NCBI GenBank assembly: GCA_009691815.1
Contig: SIAL01000007.1
Location: 1 to 27,303, forward strand
Source of the DNA: Gemmataceae bacterium
GTDB lineage: Bacteria; Planctomycetota; Planctomycetia; Gemmatales; Gemmataceae
DNA length: 27,303 nt
Direction: 5' to 3'
Shown: positions 9,093 to 16,974 of the stretch, one piece after another
How the letters are laid out: each line of letters begins with the position of its first letter
Position numbering within the stretch: the stretch's first letter is position 1
Translations under genes and position numbers: made by a program
Notes under the pieces: generated by a model
The model's input: only the letters and a program-made list of their open reading frames with translations
Database searches by the model: none
What the model was told of the DNA's origin: nothing

Positions 9093-10028
9093 CTATTTCG
9101 GAGGCTGCCAATCTTTTGCCAAGCCGATCACATCTGTAATCGAGTTTTTTCCCAAGGAACGAACCGCAATTGGCAGTTCCTCCAAGATGCGAAGAACCGC
9201 CGTGGGGTCGAAGAAATTGACCGTCCCCAATTGAACGGCGGTTGCCCCGGCGACAAGGTATTCCATCACATCATCAATTGTGGTGATACCACCCACGCCA
9301 ATAATGGGAATGGAAACCGCTCGGGCCACTTGCCAGACACACCGTAAGGCCAGCGGTTTTATGGCTGGTCCGGAAAGTCCACCGGTGGCATTGCCTAGGA
9401 TTGGCTTTTGTCGACGCCAATCGATGGCAATTCCCATGAAAGTATTGACGAGTGTCACGGCATCGGCGCCCCCCTCGGCGGCCGCTCCGGCAATATCGAC
9501 AATGCTGGTTACATTGGGCGAGAGTTTGGCAATCAAGGGTACCTCCCCCGCCTGTTCCCTGCATGCGGATACCACACGCCTACAGGCACCGGGATCGGAC
9601 GCGAAATCGACACCCCCCGAAACATTGGGGCAGCTAAGGTTTAACTCGATCCCAGCAAGACCGGGGACAGTGCTTGCCTTTTTGACCATTTCGGGAAATT
9701 CCCGGTCAGTCTTTCCCGCAATGTTGATAAACACGGGGCAACCCAGCCCGGCAAGATAGGGCCAATGGTGATCTAAAAAGTAGTCAATACCATCGTTGTC
9801 GAGACCAATGGCGTTAAGGAGGCCTGAGGCCGTTTCAAAAGTTCGAGGTGGGGCGTTTCCAACCCTAGGCGAGGCGGTCACGGTTTTGGGAAGGATTCCG
9901 CCTAGCCGCTTGAAATCAACCAACCCCTCCATCTCACGGGCATAGCCAAATGTCCCGGAGGCAACAAGCAAGGGGTTGGGCAATTTCAAGCGACCCAAAC
10001 CAACCGCAAGTTCCACCGCAACTTCCAT
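9093..10028 (-). CDS. pyrD: Dihydroorotate dehydrogenase, class 1B catalytic subunit
   Basis: The 311-residue protein is a complete FMN-dependent TIM-barrel dihydroorotate dehydrogenase, which oxidises dihydroorotate to orotate in de novo pyrimidine synthesis. Class 1 is shown by the catalytic cysteine in NLSCPNVSGGV (C133), where class 2 enzymes have serine. The substrate/FMN lysine is in PKTVT (K48), the substrate loop is NAIGLDN (about 72-78), and phosphate-binding glycines are in GVGGI and the following strand. Length and sequence suit class 1B, which normally works with the iron-sulfur electron-transfer subunit PyrK; no pyrK is visible in this window. The ATG overlaps the speA stop by one base (TAATG), so translation is likely coupled to arginine decarboxylase. 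Confidence 0.95.
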   Translation of the reverse strand: MEVAVELAVGLGRLKLPNPLLVASGTFGYAREMEGLVDFKRLGGILPKTVTASPRVGNAPPRTFETASGLLNAIGLDNDGIDYFLDHHWPYLAGLGCPVFINIAGKTDREFPEMVKKASTVPGLAGIELNLSCPNVSGGVDFASDPGACRRVVSACREQAGEVPLIAKLSPNVTSIVDIAGAAAEGGADAVTLVNTFMGIAIDWRRQKPILGNATGGLSGPAIKPLALRCVWQVARAVSIPIIGVGGITTIDDVMEYLVAGATAVQLGTVNFFDPTAVLRILEELPIAVRSLGKNSITDVIGLAKDWQPPK

Positions 10029-11965
10029 TAGGAAACCTCTGGCTCCTCGAGATAGGTATAACCGTCGATGGCATCCTCATAAAACTTGAGGTATTGTCTC
10101 GATTCGACGACACTGATATTGCCGGTTCGTACCGCCTTTTCGAGGTCACGACGCAAACGGTCCAACACTATTTCCGAGGAATATTGGACATAGGCCAAAA
10201 CTTCCCTGACCGTGTCTCCCTTGATGACTTCGTCAATAATCACTTCGCCATTTTCATCCTGATGGATGTGAACCGCATTGGTATCCCCAAAAAGGTTGTG
10301 GAGGTCGCCAAGGATTTCCTGGTAGGCACCCAAAAGAAACGCGCCCAAAAAGTAGGGTTGGCCGGTAAAGGGGTGTAGCTGCAGGGTTTTTCGCACATCC
10401 CTAAGGTCGATGAATTGATCAATCTTGCCATCGGAATCGCAAGTGATGTCTCCCAAAACCGCTTTGCGGGTGGGGACCTCAAGGAGCCTATGGATAGGCA
10501 TCACAGGGAAAAGTTGTTTGATCGCCCAAGAATCGGGCATGGACTGAAACACGGAGAAATTGCAAAAATAGGTATCCGAAAGGTTGGCTTCCAACCCTTG
10601 AAGCTCCTCTGGGCAATAGTCGAGTTCACGAACCATCTTCAGGATTTTGGTGCTGACGGCCCAAAAAAGCTGTTCCCCTAGGGCCCGGGTTTTGAGCGAC
10701 ACCGAACCCAAGTTAAACATGTTGACTAGGTCATCTACATGCTCCACCGAGTCGTGATAGCACTCGAGAAGGTTTTTCTTGGTCACATCGTGGAAAATAA
10801 AAAATAGGTCTTGAACCTGTTGCGGGGCATCGGCGGGAATGGATTCCGGTGGTTCGAAACGGTCGAAATTGCTCACCCCAAGGACATCAAATATCAAAAG
10901 CGAATGATAGGCCACCACCGCGCGACCGGATTCAGAAACAATAGTCGGATGTGCCACGCCGGCTTCATCACAAACCGATTTGACCCGTGCAACGACATCA
11001 TTTGCGTATTCTTGGAGGGTGTAATTGGTACTCGATTCAAAATCGGTTTGGGAACCATCGTAATCAATACCCAAGCCGCCGCCAACATCGAGAAATTTGA
11101 GCCCGGCCCCGGATTTTGCCAGTTCGCAATAGACCCGTGCCGCCTCGTTGAGCGCGTTTTTTATGCTGCGGATATTGGTGATTTGACTGCCTAAATGAAA
11201 ATGAACGAGTTGAAGACAATCTTCCATCCCTAAAGACTTGAGAAGGTCAAGGGCCTCGCAAACCTCCGACAGAGTGAGGCCGAATTTTGACCGATACCCA
11301 GCCGATGACCGCCAACGGCCCGCGCCTTTGGCCGCTAGCTTGACTCGAACTCCAATCGCGGGACGAACCCCTTGTTCCTTGGCATGGCGGAGGATCAGTT
11401 CCAGTTCGGTGAACTTTTCCACCACGGGAATAATCTGCTTACCCAGCTTGCGGGCCATCATGGTCATACGGATGAATTCATCATCCTTGAAACCATTGCA
11501 AATAATGGGGGTATCGTTGTCGTTGACTAACGAAAGGACAGCGAGGAGTTCCGGCTTGGATCCGGCTTCTAGGCCGAAACCAAAAGGTCGGCCAAAATCG
11601 ACGATTTCCTCGACAACTTGTCTTTGTTGGTTCACTTTGATGGGGTAAACACAGAGGTAGTTGCTCTGGTATTTGGATTCGACGATGGCTTTTCGGAAAG
11701 CCTCGTGTAGGTCTCCCACACGATGCCTGAGGATGTCGGTGAAGCGAAGCAAAATGGGAAGTTGAATCCCTCTGGCGCGGAGTTGCTCGATTAGTTCCTT
11801 GAGGTCGATGGCCAAGGCGGGATCCTTGGCAGGCATAACGGTGACATGTCCCAACGAGTTGATGCCGAAGTAACCCATACCCCAGTTATGAACGCCATAG
11901 GTATCAGAGGCTTCCGGGATTTGCCATGTTTGACTGGGATATTCGGGCTCGGCATTTTTGATCAT
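10028..11965 (-). CDS. speA: Biosynthetic arginine decarboxylase
   Basis: This 645-residue cytoplasmic PLP enzyme converts arginine to agmatine and CO2, the first step of polyamine synthesis from arginine. The PLP lysine lies in YPIKVNQQ (K110). Other family signatures are FGLEAGSK, LLVHFHLGSQI-like (here LVHFHLGSQI), LDVGGGLGIDYDG, SESGRAVVAYHSLL and, near residue 545, GDITCDSDGKID with the catalytic cysteine. Length is normal for SpeA (about 630-660). The start ATG has AGAGGT nine bases upstream. The downstream gene pyrD overlaps the stop by one base. A 115-bp gap separates it from the upstream carbonic anhydrase gene on the same strand, so it may have its own promoter or share that transcript. 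Agmatine is usually processed by agmatinase (releasing urea) or agmatine deiminase; neither gene is visible here. Confidence 0.97.
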   Translation of the reverse strand: MIKNAEPEYPSQTWQIPEASDTYGVHNWGMGYFGINSLGHVTVMPAKDPALAIDLKELIEQLRARGIQLPILLRFTDILRHRVGDLHEAFRKAIVESKYQSNYLCVYPIKVNQQRQVVEEIVDFGRPFGFGLEAGSKPELLAVLSLVNDNDTPIICNGFKDDEFIRMTMMARKLGKQIIPVVEKFTELELILRHAKEQGVRPAIGVRVKLAAKGAGRWRSSAGYRSKFGLTLSEVCEALDLLKSLGMEDCLQLVHFHLGSQITNIRSIKNALNEAARVYCELAKSGAGLKFLDVGGGLGIDYDGSQTDFESSTNYTLQEYANDVVARVKSVCDEAGVAHPTIVSESGRAVVAYHSLLIFDVLGVSNFDRFEPPESIPADAPQQVQDLFFIFHDVTKKNLLECYHDSVEHVDDLVNMFNLGSVSLKTRALGEQLFWAVSTKILKMVRELDYCPEELQGLEANLSDTYFCNFSVFQSMPDSWAIKQLFPVMPIHRLLEVPTRKAVLGDITCDSDGKIDQFIDLRDVRKTLQLHPFTGQPYFLGAFLLGAYQEILGDLHNLFGDTNAVHIHQDENGEVIIDEVIKGDTVREVLAYVQYSSEIVLDRLRRDLEKAVRTGNISVVESRQYLKFYEDAIDGYTYLEEPEVS

Positions 11966-12080
11966 TCGATTTTTACCTCTACGGGATTCCTAAGTTGGAA
12001 AAATCCCCATGCCATTCATTCAAAGAGATTAGGATTGGGAGGTCGGGCTTGGCAATCAAGTCCAAAAACCGCAAATCCCC

Positions 12081-12785
12081 TTAGATGGTAAAATCCATAC
12101 CACCTTGATGGGACTTGATATAGGTTTCAACTTCTTCCTTGGTTGCGCTAAATTGGGGTTTGGTGGCATCACTTAGAGAAACGAAGCGATTTTTTGTTTG
12201 ATCGTAGGCGAGGACGGTTCCCGTTTCAAAATGATAAACCCAAGAGTGAAGCCTTAACTCGCCTCGATCAATTGCCTCGCGGACAAAGGAATAAGATTTG
12301 ACATTTTCCATCTGCTGAAGAACATTACGCTCGATAGCGATGGTCAAAACTTCTTCGGGTGACATCCCCGCCGTATCTTTTTTCAAAGCAGCCAAAACCG
12401 GTTCGGAAAACTTGAGCCACCTTTTTACCTCGGGGAGCGCATCCAAGGTGTCCAGATGGAGCAATCCGTGAACGGCCCCACATTTGGCATGGCCACAAAT
12501 AATCACTTCACGAACTTTAAGCTGTTTAACAGCGTATTCCAGAGTTGCTGCTTCCCCTGACGCATGATCCCATGAACAAGGGCTGACAATATTACCCGCA
12601 TTTCGCATGATGAACAGCTCGCCAGGTTGGGTTTGGGTAAGCATATCGGGGCTGATGCGCGAATCGGAACAGGTGATAAAAAGGGCTAGCGGCTTCTGGC
12701 CCGCTCCCAAATTTTTGAAAAGCTGCTCCTTGGTTCCGTGAACATTTTTTTGAAAGTTGAAAATTCCCTTGATAATTCGGGACAA
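12081..12785 (-). CDS. Beta-class carbonic anhydrase, TTG start
   Basis: The enzyme interconverts CO2 and bicarbonate in the cytoplasm. All active-site residues are present with the TTG start numbering: CSDSR (zinc ligand C39, the D41-R43 dyad) and GHAKCG (zinc ligands H99 and C102). The open frame extends to an ATG at 12890, which would give 269 residues, but the family typically begins MSRIIKGIFNFQ. A TTG at 12785-12783 encodes exactly that start and is preceded at eight bases by AGGAG (12794-12798), so I call a 234-residue protein. The extra 35 residues of the longer frame look unlike any domain. The gene is divergent from the sensor kinase and lies upstream of speA on the same strand. Confidence 0.93.
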   Translation of the reverse strand: MSRIIKGIFNFQKNVHGTKEQLFKNLGAGQKPLALFITCSDSRISPDMLTQTQPGELFIMRNAGNIVSPCSWDHASGEAATLEYAVKQLKVREVIICGHAKCGAVHGLLHLDTLDALPEVKRWLKFSEPVLAALKKDTAGMSPEEVLTIAIERNVLQQMENVKSYSFVREAIDRGELRLHSWVYHFETGTVLAYDQTKNRFVSLSDATKPQFSATKEEVETYIKSHQGGMDFTI

Positions 12786-12793
12786 GTGACGAA

Positions 12794-12798
12794 CTCCT
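12794..12798 (-). promoter_or_regulatory. Ribosome binding site deciding a TTG start
   Basis: Read on the minus strand this is AGGAG, eight bases before the TTG at 12785. It is the main reason to prefer the short carbonic anhydrase over the longer frame opening with ATG at 12890, which has no such site close by. Confidence 0.7.
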
Positions 12799-12899
12799 AT
12801 TCCATTCCACGGTTTTGCAAACTGCGGTTGCCTGCCAAAAGGAACCGGTAGCACCACCCTGTGGAAACTTTCCGTATCCCTACCCATCAACCTTCGTTT

Positions 12900-12928
12900 A
12901 TCCTAGCACTTTAACATAGAGTAAACAA
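12900..12928 (-). promoter_or_regulatory. Possible promoter for the carbonic anhydrase gene
   Basis: On the minus strand TTGTTT (12928-12923) and TAGGAT (12905-12900) are separated by 17 nt. Transcription would start near 12893 and give a leader of about 108 nt before the TTG start. The match is only 3/6 and 4/6, so this is tentative. If real, transcription starts upstream of the alternative ATG at 12890, so it does not by itself exclude the longer protein. Confidence 0.3.
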
Positions 12929-12947
12929 TAATCCATTGGGCGTTGTC

Positions 12948-15638
12948 ATGGCGGAAAAATCTGGGTGTCCGCTTCCCGAAAACCTTTCCCGGATCAGGCT
13001 AGATCCTACTCTTGACCCTAATTTCCGGGAGGAATTGCAAAAGCACCTTGCCGGTTGCAAAGTCTGCCAGCGGACGCTTCGGGCATTGCTGGTTAAGCAG
13101 GTCCAAGACGAAAACATGGACCCGGGTCCCACCAAAGAATCCCAACCGAATTCCTTAACCAAAAAACAGGAAACAGAAACTCAATCCAAAGAAAACTCCC
13201 CTAATCATTCGCCTGAATCGGAAGTGACGGTCGCGAAACAAATCGATCCCAGTAATCCCTATCCCTTTATGGATCCCCCAGAAGCCGAAGGGGAAATGGG
13301 TTGGATATCCAACTATCGGATTTTTCGGGTAATTGGCACCGGCGGAATGGGAGTTGTTTTCGAAGCCGAAGACAAGGACTTAAGGCGGCGGATTGCCCTT
13401 AAGATTTTGAGGACTGAATTAGTAGATGATAATTATAAACAACGATTCCTACAAGAGGCCCGGCTGGCGGGCAATTTGCAAAGCGAACATATTGTCACGG
13501 TTTTTCGGGTTGGGGAATGGACCGGACCCGACGCGCAAACGGTTCCCTTTTTGTCGATGGAATTTTTACATGGTGAAACCCTAGAAGCGAAACTGGGCCG
13601 TGAAACCATGTTACCCAGCCGCGAAGCTTTGGGCTACATCAGGCAAGTTGCCGAAGGACTAAACGATGCCCACCAAAGTAACCTGATTCACAGGGACATC
13701 AAACCCGCCAACATTTGGATCGAGGTCAACCCAAACACCGGGGAATTTCGCCGCGTAAAAATCCTCGACTTTGGTCTTGCCAAGCCAGTCAACCAAGACT
13801 CTTCCCTTACCCATCACGGCATGGTGGTGGGAACGCCAAGCTATATGGCGCCTGAACAAATATATGGGTTGCCTTGTGACCAGCGGACCGATCTTTACGG
13901 TTTGGGTTGCCTGTTATTTAAATGCCTTTGCGGAAAAACACCCTTTGAGGGTGAAAATACCATGGCTGTGTTAAGAGCCACGGTCGAGGCGGAAGCCCCG
14001 GATCTGGAGGCGGCGGGAAAAACGCTGCCTCGTGACATTCTCAAACTGCTCGAGGACCTGCTGGCTAAGGATCCGGACAAAAGGCTGCCCACCGCAAAAA
14101 GTGTTATTTCGCATATTGATCAGATCTTGGGAGACCGGCATGGGAGTGGCCAACGGTATCTTGACCCAAAAATGGGTGTTTCGAAGGGATCCGGAGATGG
14201 GGGTTCCGAACAACATAAAGCTCCCCAAAAGCGTTATCTAGCCATTGGCGCAAGTATTTTCGTAATGATTCTTGCGGTAACCTATCCCATGATTAACCTC
14301 ATTCTCAAATGGGCTAATCCACCTATAGTTGAGGCCCTTCCCGAGGTAAAAATCGGCCTGTTGTTTTCGAAAACCGGCAACCTGGAGGCCATGGATAAAC
14401 CGCTTTTGAGTATCTGCAAAGCGGCGTTCAAGGCATTGGTTCCCGATAATATCCTTTTGGGAAATCAACTTACACTGGTGGAACAAGATGCAAAATCTTC
14501 CCCATCAGAAAATGCCAAAGGTACAGCACACCTGTTGGATACGGAAAAAGTTTCGGTTATTTTTGGGTGCTCCACCCCGCCTTTTCGAAGAAGATCGGCG
14601 GAGGTCCTTTTCAATTACCATGGACTCCTCTTTTATCCGGGTATCGGCGAGGGAATGGACAATTCCCCGGGTGTCATTCACATGGGCCCAATTCCCAATC
14701 AATTGCTTGAGCCGGTATTGGAATATAGTCTTAAATTCGGTTCCAAAAATGGATTGGAACGAAAGGTTTTCATGGTGGGGACAGATGATGTGAGTTCTCG
14801 ATCCATAGTTCAGTACACCAAAATGATAATGGAGAAAAACTATGTCAATACGCACATACTGGTCGGTTCCGATTTTTTGCCCTTGGTTCCGCCCTATAGC
14901 CATGTTGAAAGGATTTCCGAGGCTATAGCCTTGGCGAATCCCGATTTCGTGGTTTCCACCATTGGCCATTCCGGGGCCATTGCCGCATTGGTTAATGAAT
15001 TGCGCAAAAAGGGGTTTACCAGCGAAAAACTCCCCATGATTCACCTTGTGTTGGATGAAGTCAAACTGGAGGCAATCCATAAGACCCACAAAGGACTCCT
15101 CAAAGGAGATTATGCGGTGGCCAATTATTTCATGAACCTCCGTACTCCGGCCAATGAAGAATTCCTGGCCACCATTCGTAATCAACTTGGCGAAAATAGT
15201 TTGGTTTCCGATTCCATGGTAAAGGCCTACACAGCAATAAACCTTTGGATTCAGGCGGTGAAAAAGGCCAAAAGTTTTGAGGTTGATTTAGTCCTTCATT
15301 CCCTTCACGAGGATTCTTGGGAAAGCCCGGCCGGGGTTGCCACCATCTTGCCCAACAACTACACCCAATTTCGCGTTCGCATTGCCCAGGTTCGGGGGCA
15401 GGGTTTGGTTGTTACCAATGAATCCACACACATACCACCCGACATTTTCCCGCATTTTGTTCACCTTCCTCAAAGGTCAAGAAACCAACAAATCACCGCC
15501 ATGGATCGCTGGCTCACCATGACTCGACTGTTAGAATCGGGTTATCAGGAAAACGATCAGTATTCGGAATGGGAAAATAATACCAATCCGAAACCATTAG
15601 ACATGTCACCAAAGTCGTGGTGGAATCAGATTAAATAA
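12948..15638 (+). CDS. Membrane Ser/Thr protein kinase fused to a UrtA-like ABC substrate-binding domain
   Basis: The 896-residue protein has four parts. Residues 1-45 hold a zinc-finger-like motif H33-x3-C37-x2-C40, as in zf-HC2 anti-sigma proteins, plus C7. Residues about 123-395 form a Hanks-type kinase: glycine loop GTGGMGVV, K152 in IALK, E170, HRDIKPAN (catalytic D250), DFG 274-276 and APE 301-303, all intact. One transmembrane helix follows (about 430-453). Residues about 467-870 resemble type I periplasmic binding proteins of the urea/amide transporter class (KIGLLFSKTG, FYPGIGEG, VFMVGTDDV, NPDFVVSTIGHSG, DYAVANYF). The predicted topology puts the kinase in the cytoplasm and the binding domain outside, making a ligand receptor. 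Ligand is inferred from family resemblance only. Fusions of this type are known from annotated planctomycete genomes. The ATG at 12948 is preferred to an in-frame TTG at 12936; neither has a strong ribosome site. Bestrophin follows after 26 nt. Confidence 0.93.
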   Translation: MAEKSGCPLPENLSRIRLDPTLDPNFREELQKHLAGCKVCQRTLRALLVKQVQDENMDPGPTKESQPNSLTKKQETETQSKENSPNHSPESEVTVAKQIDPSNPYPFMDPPEAEGEMGWISNYRIFRVIGTGGMGVVFEAEDKDLRRRIALKILRTELVDDNYKQRFLQEARLAGNLQSEHIVTVFRVGEWTGPDAQTVPFLSMEFLHGETLEAKLGRETMLPSREALGYIRQVAEGLNDAHQSNLIHRDIKPANIWIEVNPNTGEFRRVKILDFGLAKPVNQDSSLTHHGMVVGTPSYMAPEQIYGLPCDQRTDLYGLGCLLFKCLCGKTPFEGENTMAVLRATVEAEAPDLEAAGKTLPRDILKLLEDLLAKDPDKRLPTAKSVISHIDQILGDRHGSGQRYLDPKMGVSKGSGDGGSEQHKAPQKRYLAIGASIFVMILAVTYPMINLILKWANPPIVEALPEVKIGLLFSKTGNLEAMDKPLLSICKAAFKALVPDNILLGNQLTLVEQDAKSSPSENAKGTAHLLDTEKVSVIFGCSTPPFRRRSAEVLFNYHGLLFYPGIGEGMDNSPGVIHMGPIPNQLLEPVLEYSLKFGSKNGLERKVFMVGTDDVSSRSIVQYTKMIMEKNYVNTHILVGSDFLPLVPPYSHVERISEAIALANPDFVVSTIGHSGAIAALVNELRKKGFTSEKLPMIHLVLDEVKLEAIHKTHKGLLKGDYAVANYFMNLRTPANEEFLATIRNQLGENSLVSDSMVKAYTAINLWIQAVKKAKSFEVDLVLHSLHEDSWESPAGVATILPNNYTQFRVRIAQVRGQGLVVTNESTHIPPDIFPHFVHLPQRSRNQQITAMDRWLTMTRLLESGYQENDQYSEWENNTNPKPLDMSPKSWWNQIK

Positions 15639-15664
15639 GTTGTTTTAGTTCAAGGAAAATTGCA

Positions 15665-16528
15665 ATGATCATTTATAATCGAAACGCCTGGACGAAATTG
15701 GCTTTTAGCTACAAGGGAACGGTCATACCCGCCATCCTTGGGCGTGTTGCCATGATCACTTCATTGAGCCTTTTGTTGCACATTCTCAAAGAGTTACTCC
15801 CGCCCAATTGGACCACCCTTCATTTGGACCCCTTGGGCCACACGATTTTGGGATCAACCATCGGTTTGTTGATTGTGTTTCGAACCAATGCGTCAAACGC
15901 AAGATTTTGGGAAGCCCGATCCCATTGGGGGATAATGATCAACAGTTGTCGCACTTTGGCCCGGATGGGGCATATTTATGGTGGAGGCCAAGCGGAAGAT
16001 CTGGCAAATCTCATCAGTGGGTATGTGTTGGCAGTCAAACAAACTCTTCGTAATGACATTGATTTGGATGAAATTAGTCACCTGGTCCCAGCTAACATTT
16101 ATGAAAGGGCCACCCGATCGGGCAATCCGCCAACCATTATTGCCCGAGGAATTAGTGAATGGATTTTTCGCCGACAGGCCGAAGGAAAACTCGACTATCG
16201 TATGGCCCAATCCATGGAAGGACTTTTAACAAAAATGGTGGATTGCCAAGGGGGATGTGAAAAGATCGCCAAGACCCCTTTGCCGTTTGTTTATGCGACC
16301 CTCATCAAACAGATTCTTTTAGTTTACCTGTTCACACTCCCCTTCGTTCTTTTGGAAAAGATGGGGCTTGCCGGGCCTATCATTGTTGCCGTTGTTTCGT
16401 TGGGAATGCTTGGCATTGAGGAGGCTGGTGTCGAAACCGAAGCCCCGTTCGGTACCGATCCCAATGATTTACCTCTTGAGCAACTTTGCTTAACCATTTC
16501 AAGAGATACTCATCAGGTAACCAGTTGA
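15665..16528 (+). CDS. Bestrophin-family anion channel
   Basis: The 287-residue membrane protein has the bacterial bestrophin (RFP-TM, YneE-like) signature: an N-terminal RNAWTKLAFSYKGTVIP, a first membrane helix (about 21-40), and the diagnostic block LIVFRTNASNARFWEARSHWG (FRTN at about 75-78). Later membrane helices lie near 214-235 and 240-256, followed by the conserved acidic EEAGVETEAPFG segment. Bacterial bestrophins form pentameric ion channels; some eukaryotic members carry bicarbonate, while characterised bacterial homologues conduct various ions. The start is supported by AAGGAAA about seven bases upstream. The gene lies 26 nt after the receptor kinase, in the same direction, so the two are probably one transcript and the channel may be regulated by, or serve, the same signal. 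Confidence 0.9.
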   Translation: MIIYNRNAWTKLAFSYKGTVIPAILGRVAMITSLSLLLHILKELLPPNWTTLHLDPLGHTILGSTIGLLIVFRTNASNARFWEARSHWGIMINSCRTLARMGHIYGGGQAEDLANLISGYVLAVKQTLRNDIDLDEISHLVPANIYERATRSGNPPTIIARGISEWIFRRQAEGKLDYRMAQSMEGLLTKMVDCQGGCEKIAKTPLPFVYATLIKQILLVYLFTLPFVLLEKMGLAGPIIVAVVSLGMLGIEEAGVETEAPFGTDPNDLPLEQLCLTISRDTHQVTS

Positions 16529-16635
16529 AACCATTTAACCGGTTACTGATTTTTGTGTGAAGTGTTTTAACTTAAACCGAGGGTTTGTCAGGGGTCACGA
16601 AAAGGATCTTGGCGATTAGCATTCCTTCAGCCCGA
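16529..16635. other. Convergent intergenic gap, 107 bp
   Basis: This gap separates the ends of the bestrophin gene (plus) and the TPR-like gene (minus). It holds a short inverted repeat AAACC-GAG-GGTTT near 16575-16590 but no T-tract on either strand, so I do not call a terminator. No open frame of note is present. Confidence 0.4.
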
Positions 16636-16950
16636 TTAATCCAGTGCATCCATGAACTGTTCCATCTCGCCGGAGGCCTTGAAATCCCTGGCTTTTTTGG
16701 CCACTAAAATTCCTTGCGAATAGATCTTTCGGGCAAGCGATGGGTTTTCCATTCGAGCGGCAATTTGTCCCGCCTGAAGGTAGGCCGGAACATAATCGGC
16801 ATGGTCCGCGATCAAGCGTTCAAATGAAATGCTGGCATCCGCCAAGTTTCCTTCCGAAGTTTCCTCCATGGCAATGCCATACCTTATAAAGGGATCCCCA
16901 GGGAAATCGGCAAGGAGTGCTTGAAGTTGTTTTTTGCGATCAGTGTCCAT
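16636..16950 (-). CDS. Small TPR-like protein
   Basis: The 104-residue protein has no signal peptide or membrane segment. Its middle (about 20-90) reads as two to three tetratricopeptide-like helical pairs: FIRYGIAMEETSEGNLADASISFERLI, then YVPAYLQAGQIAARMENPSLARKIYSQGI, with the small/large residue spacing of TPRs. TPRs mediate protein-protein contacts; no partner can be named. It starts 24 nt after the threonine synthase stop on the same strand, so it is probably co-transcribed. The ribosome site is weak (CGAG about 13 bases upstream), which may mean translational coupling. Confidence 0.8.
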   Translation of the reverse strand: MDTDRKKQLQALLADFPGDPFIRYGIAMEETSEGNLADASISFERLIADHADYVPAYLQAGQIAARMENPSLARKIYSQGILVAKKARDFKASGEMEQFMDALD

Positions 16951-16974
16951 GGAATTTTACTCGTGTCTGGTTTT

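Noticed and set aside
14505..15185. 226-codon open frame on the minus strand within the kinase gene
   Set aside because: It is antisense to the binding-domain part of the kinase gene, which matches a known fold; no motif and no ribosome site were seen.
16575..16592. Short inverted repeat as a terminator between bestrophin and the TPR-like gene
   Set aside because: The stem is only five base pairs and no T-tract follows on either strand.
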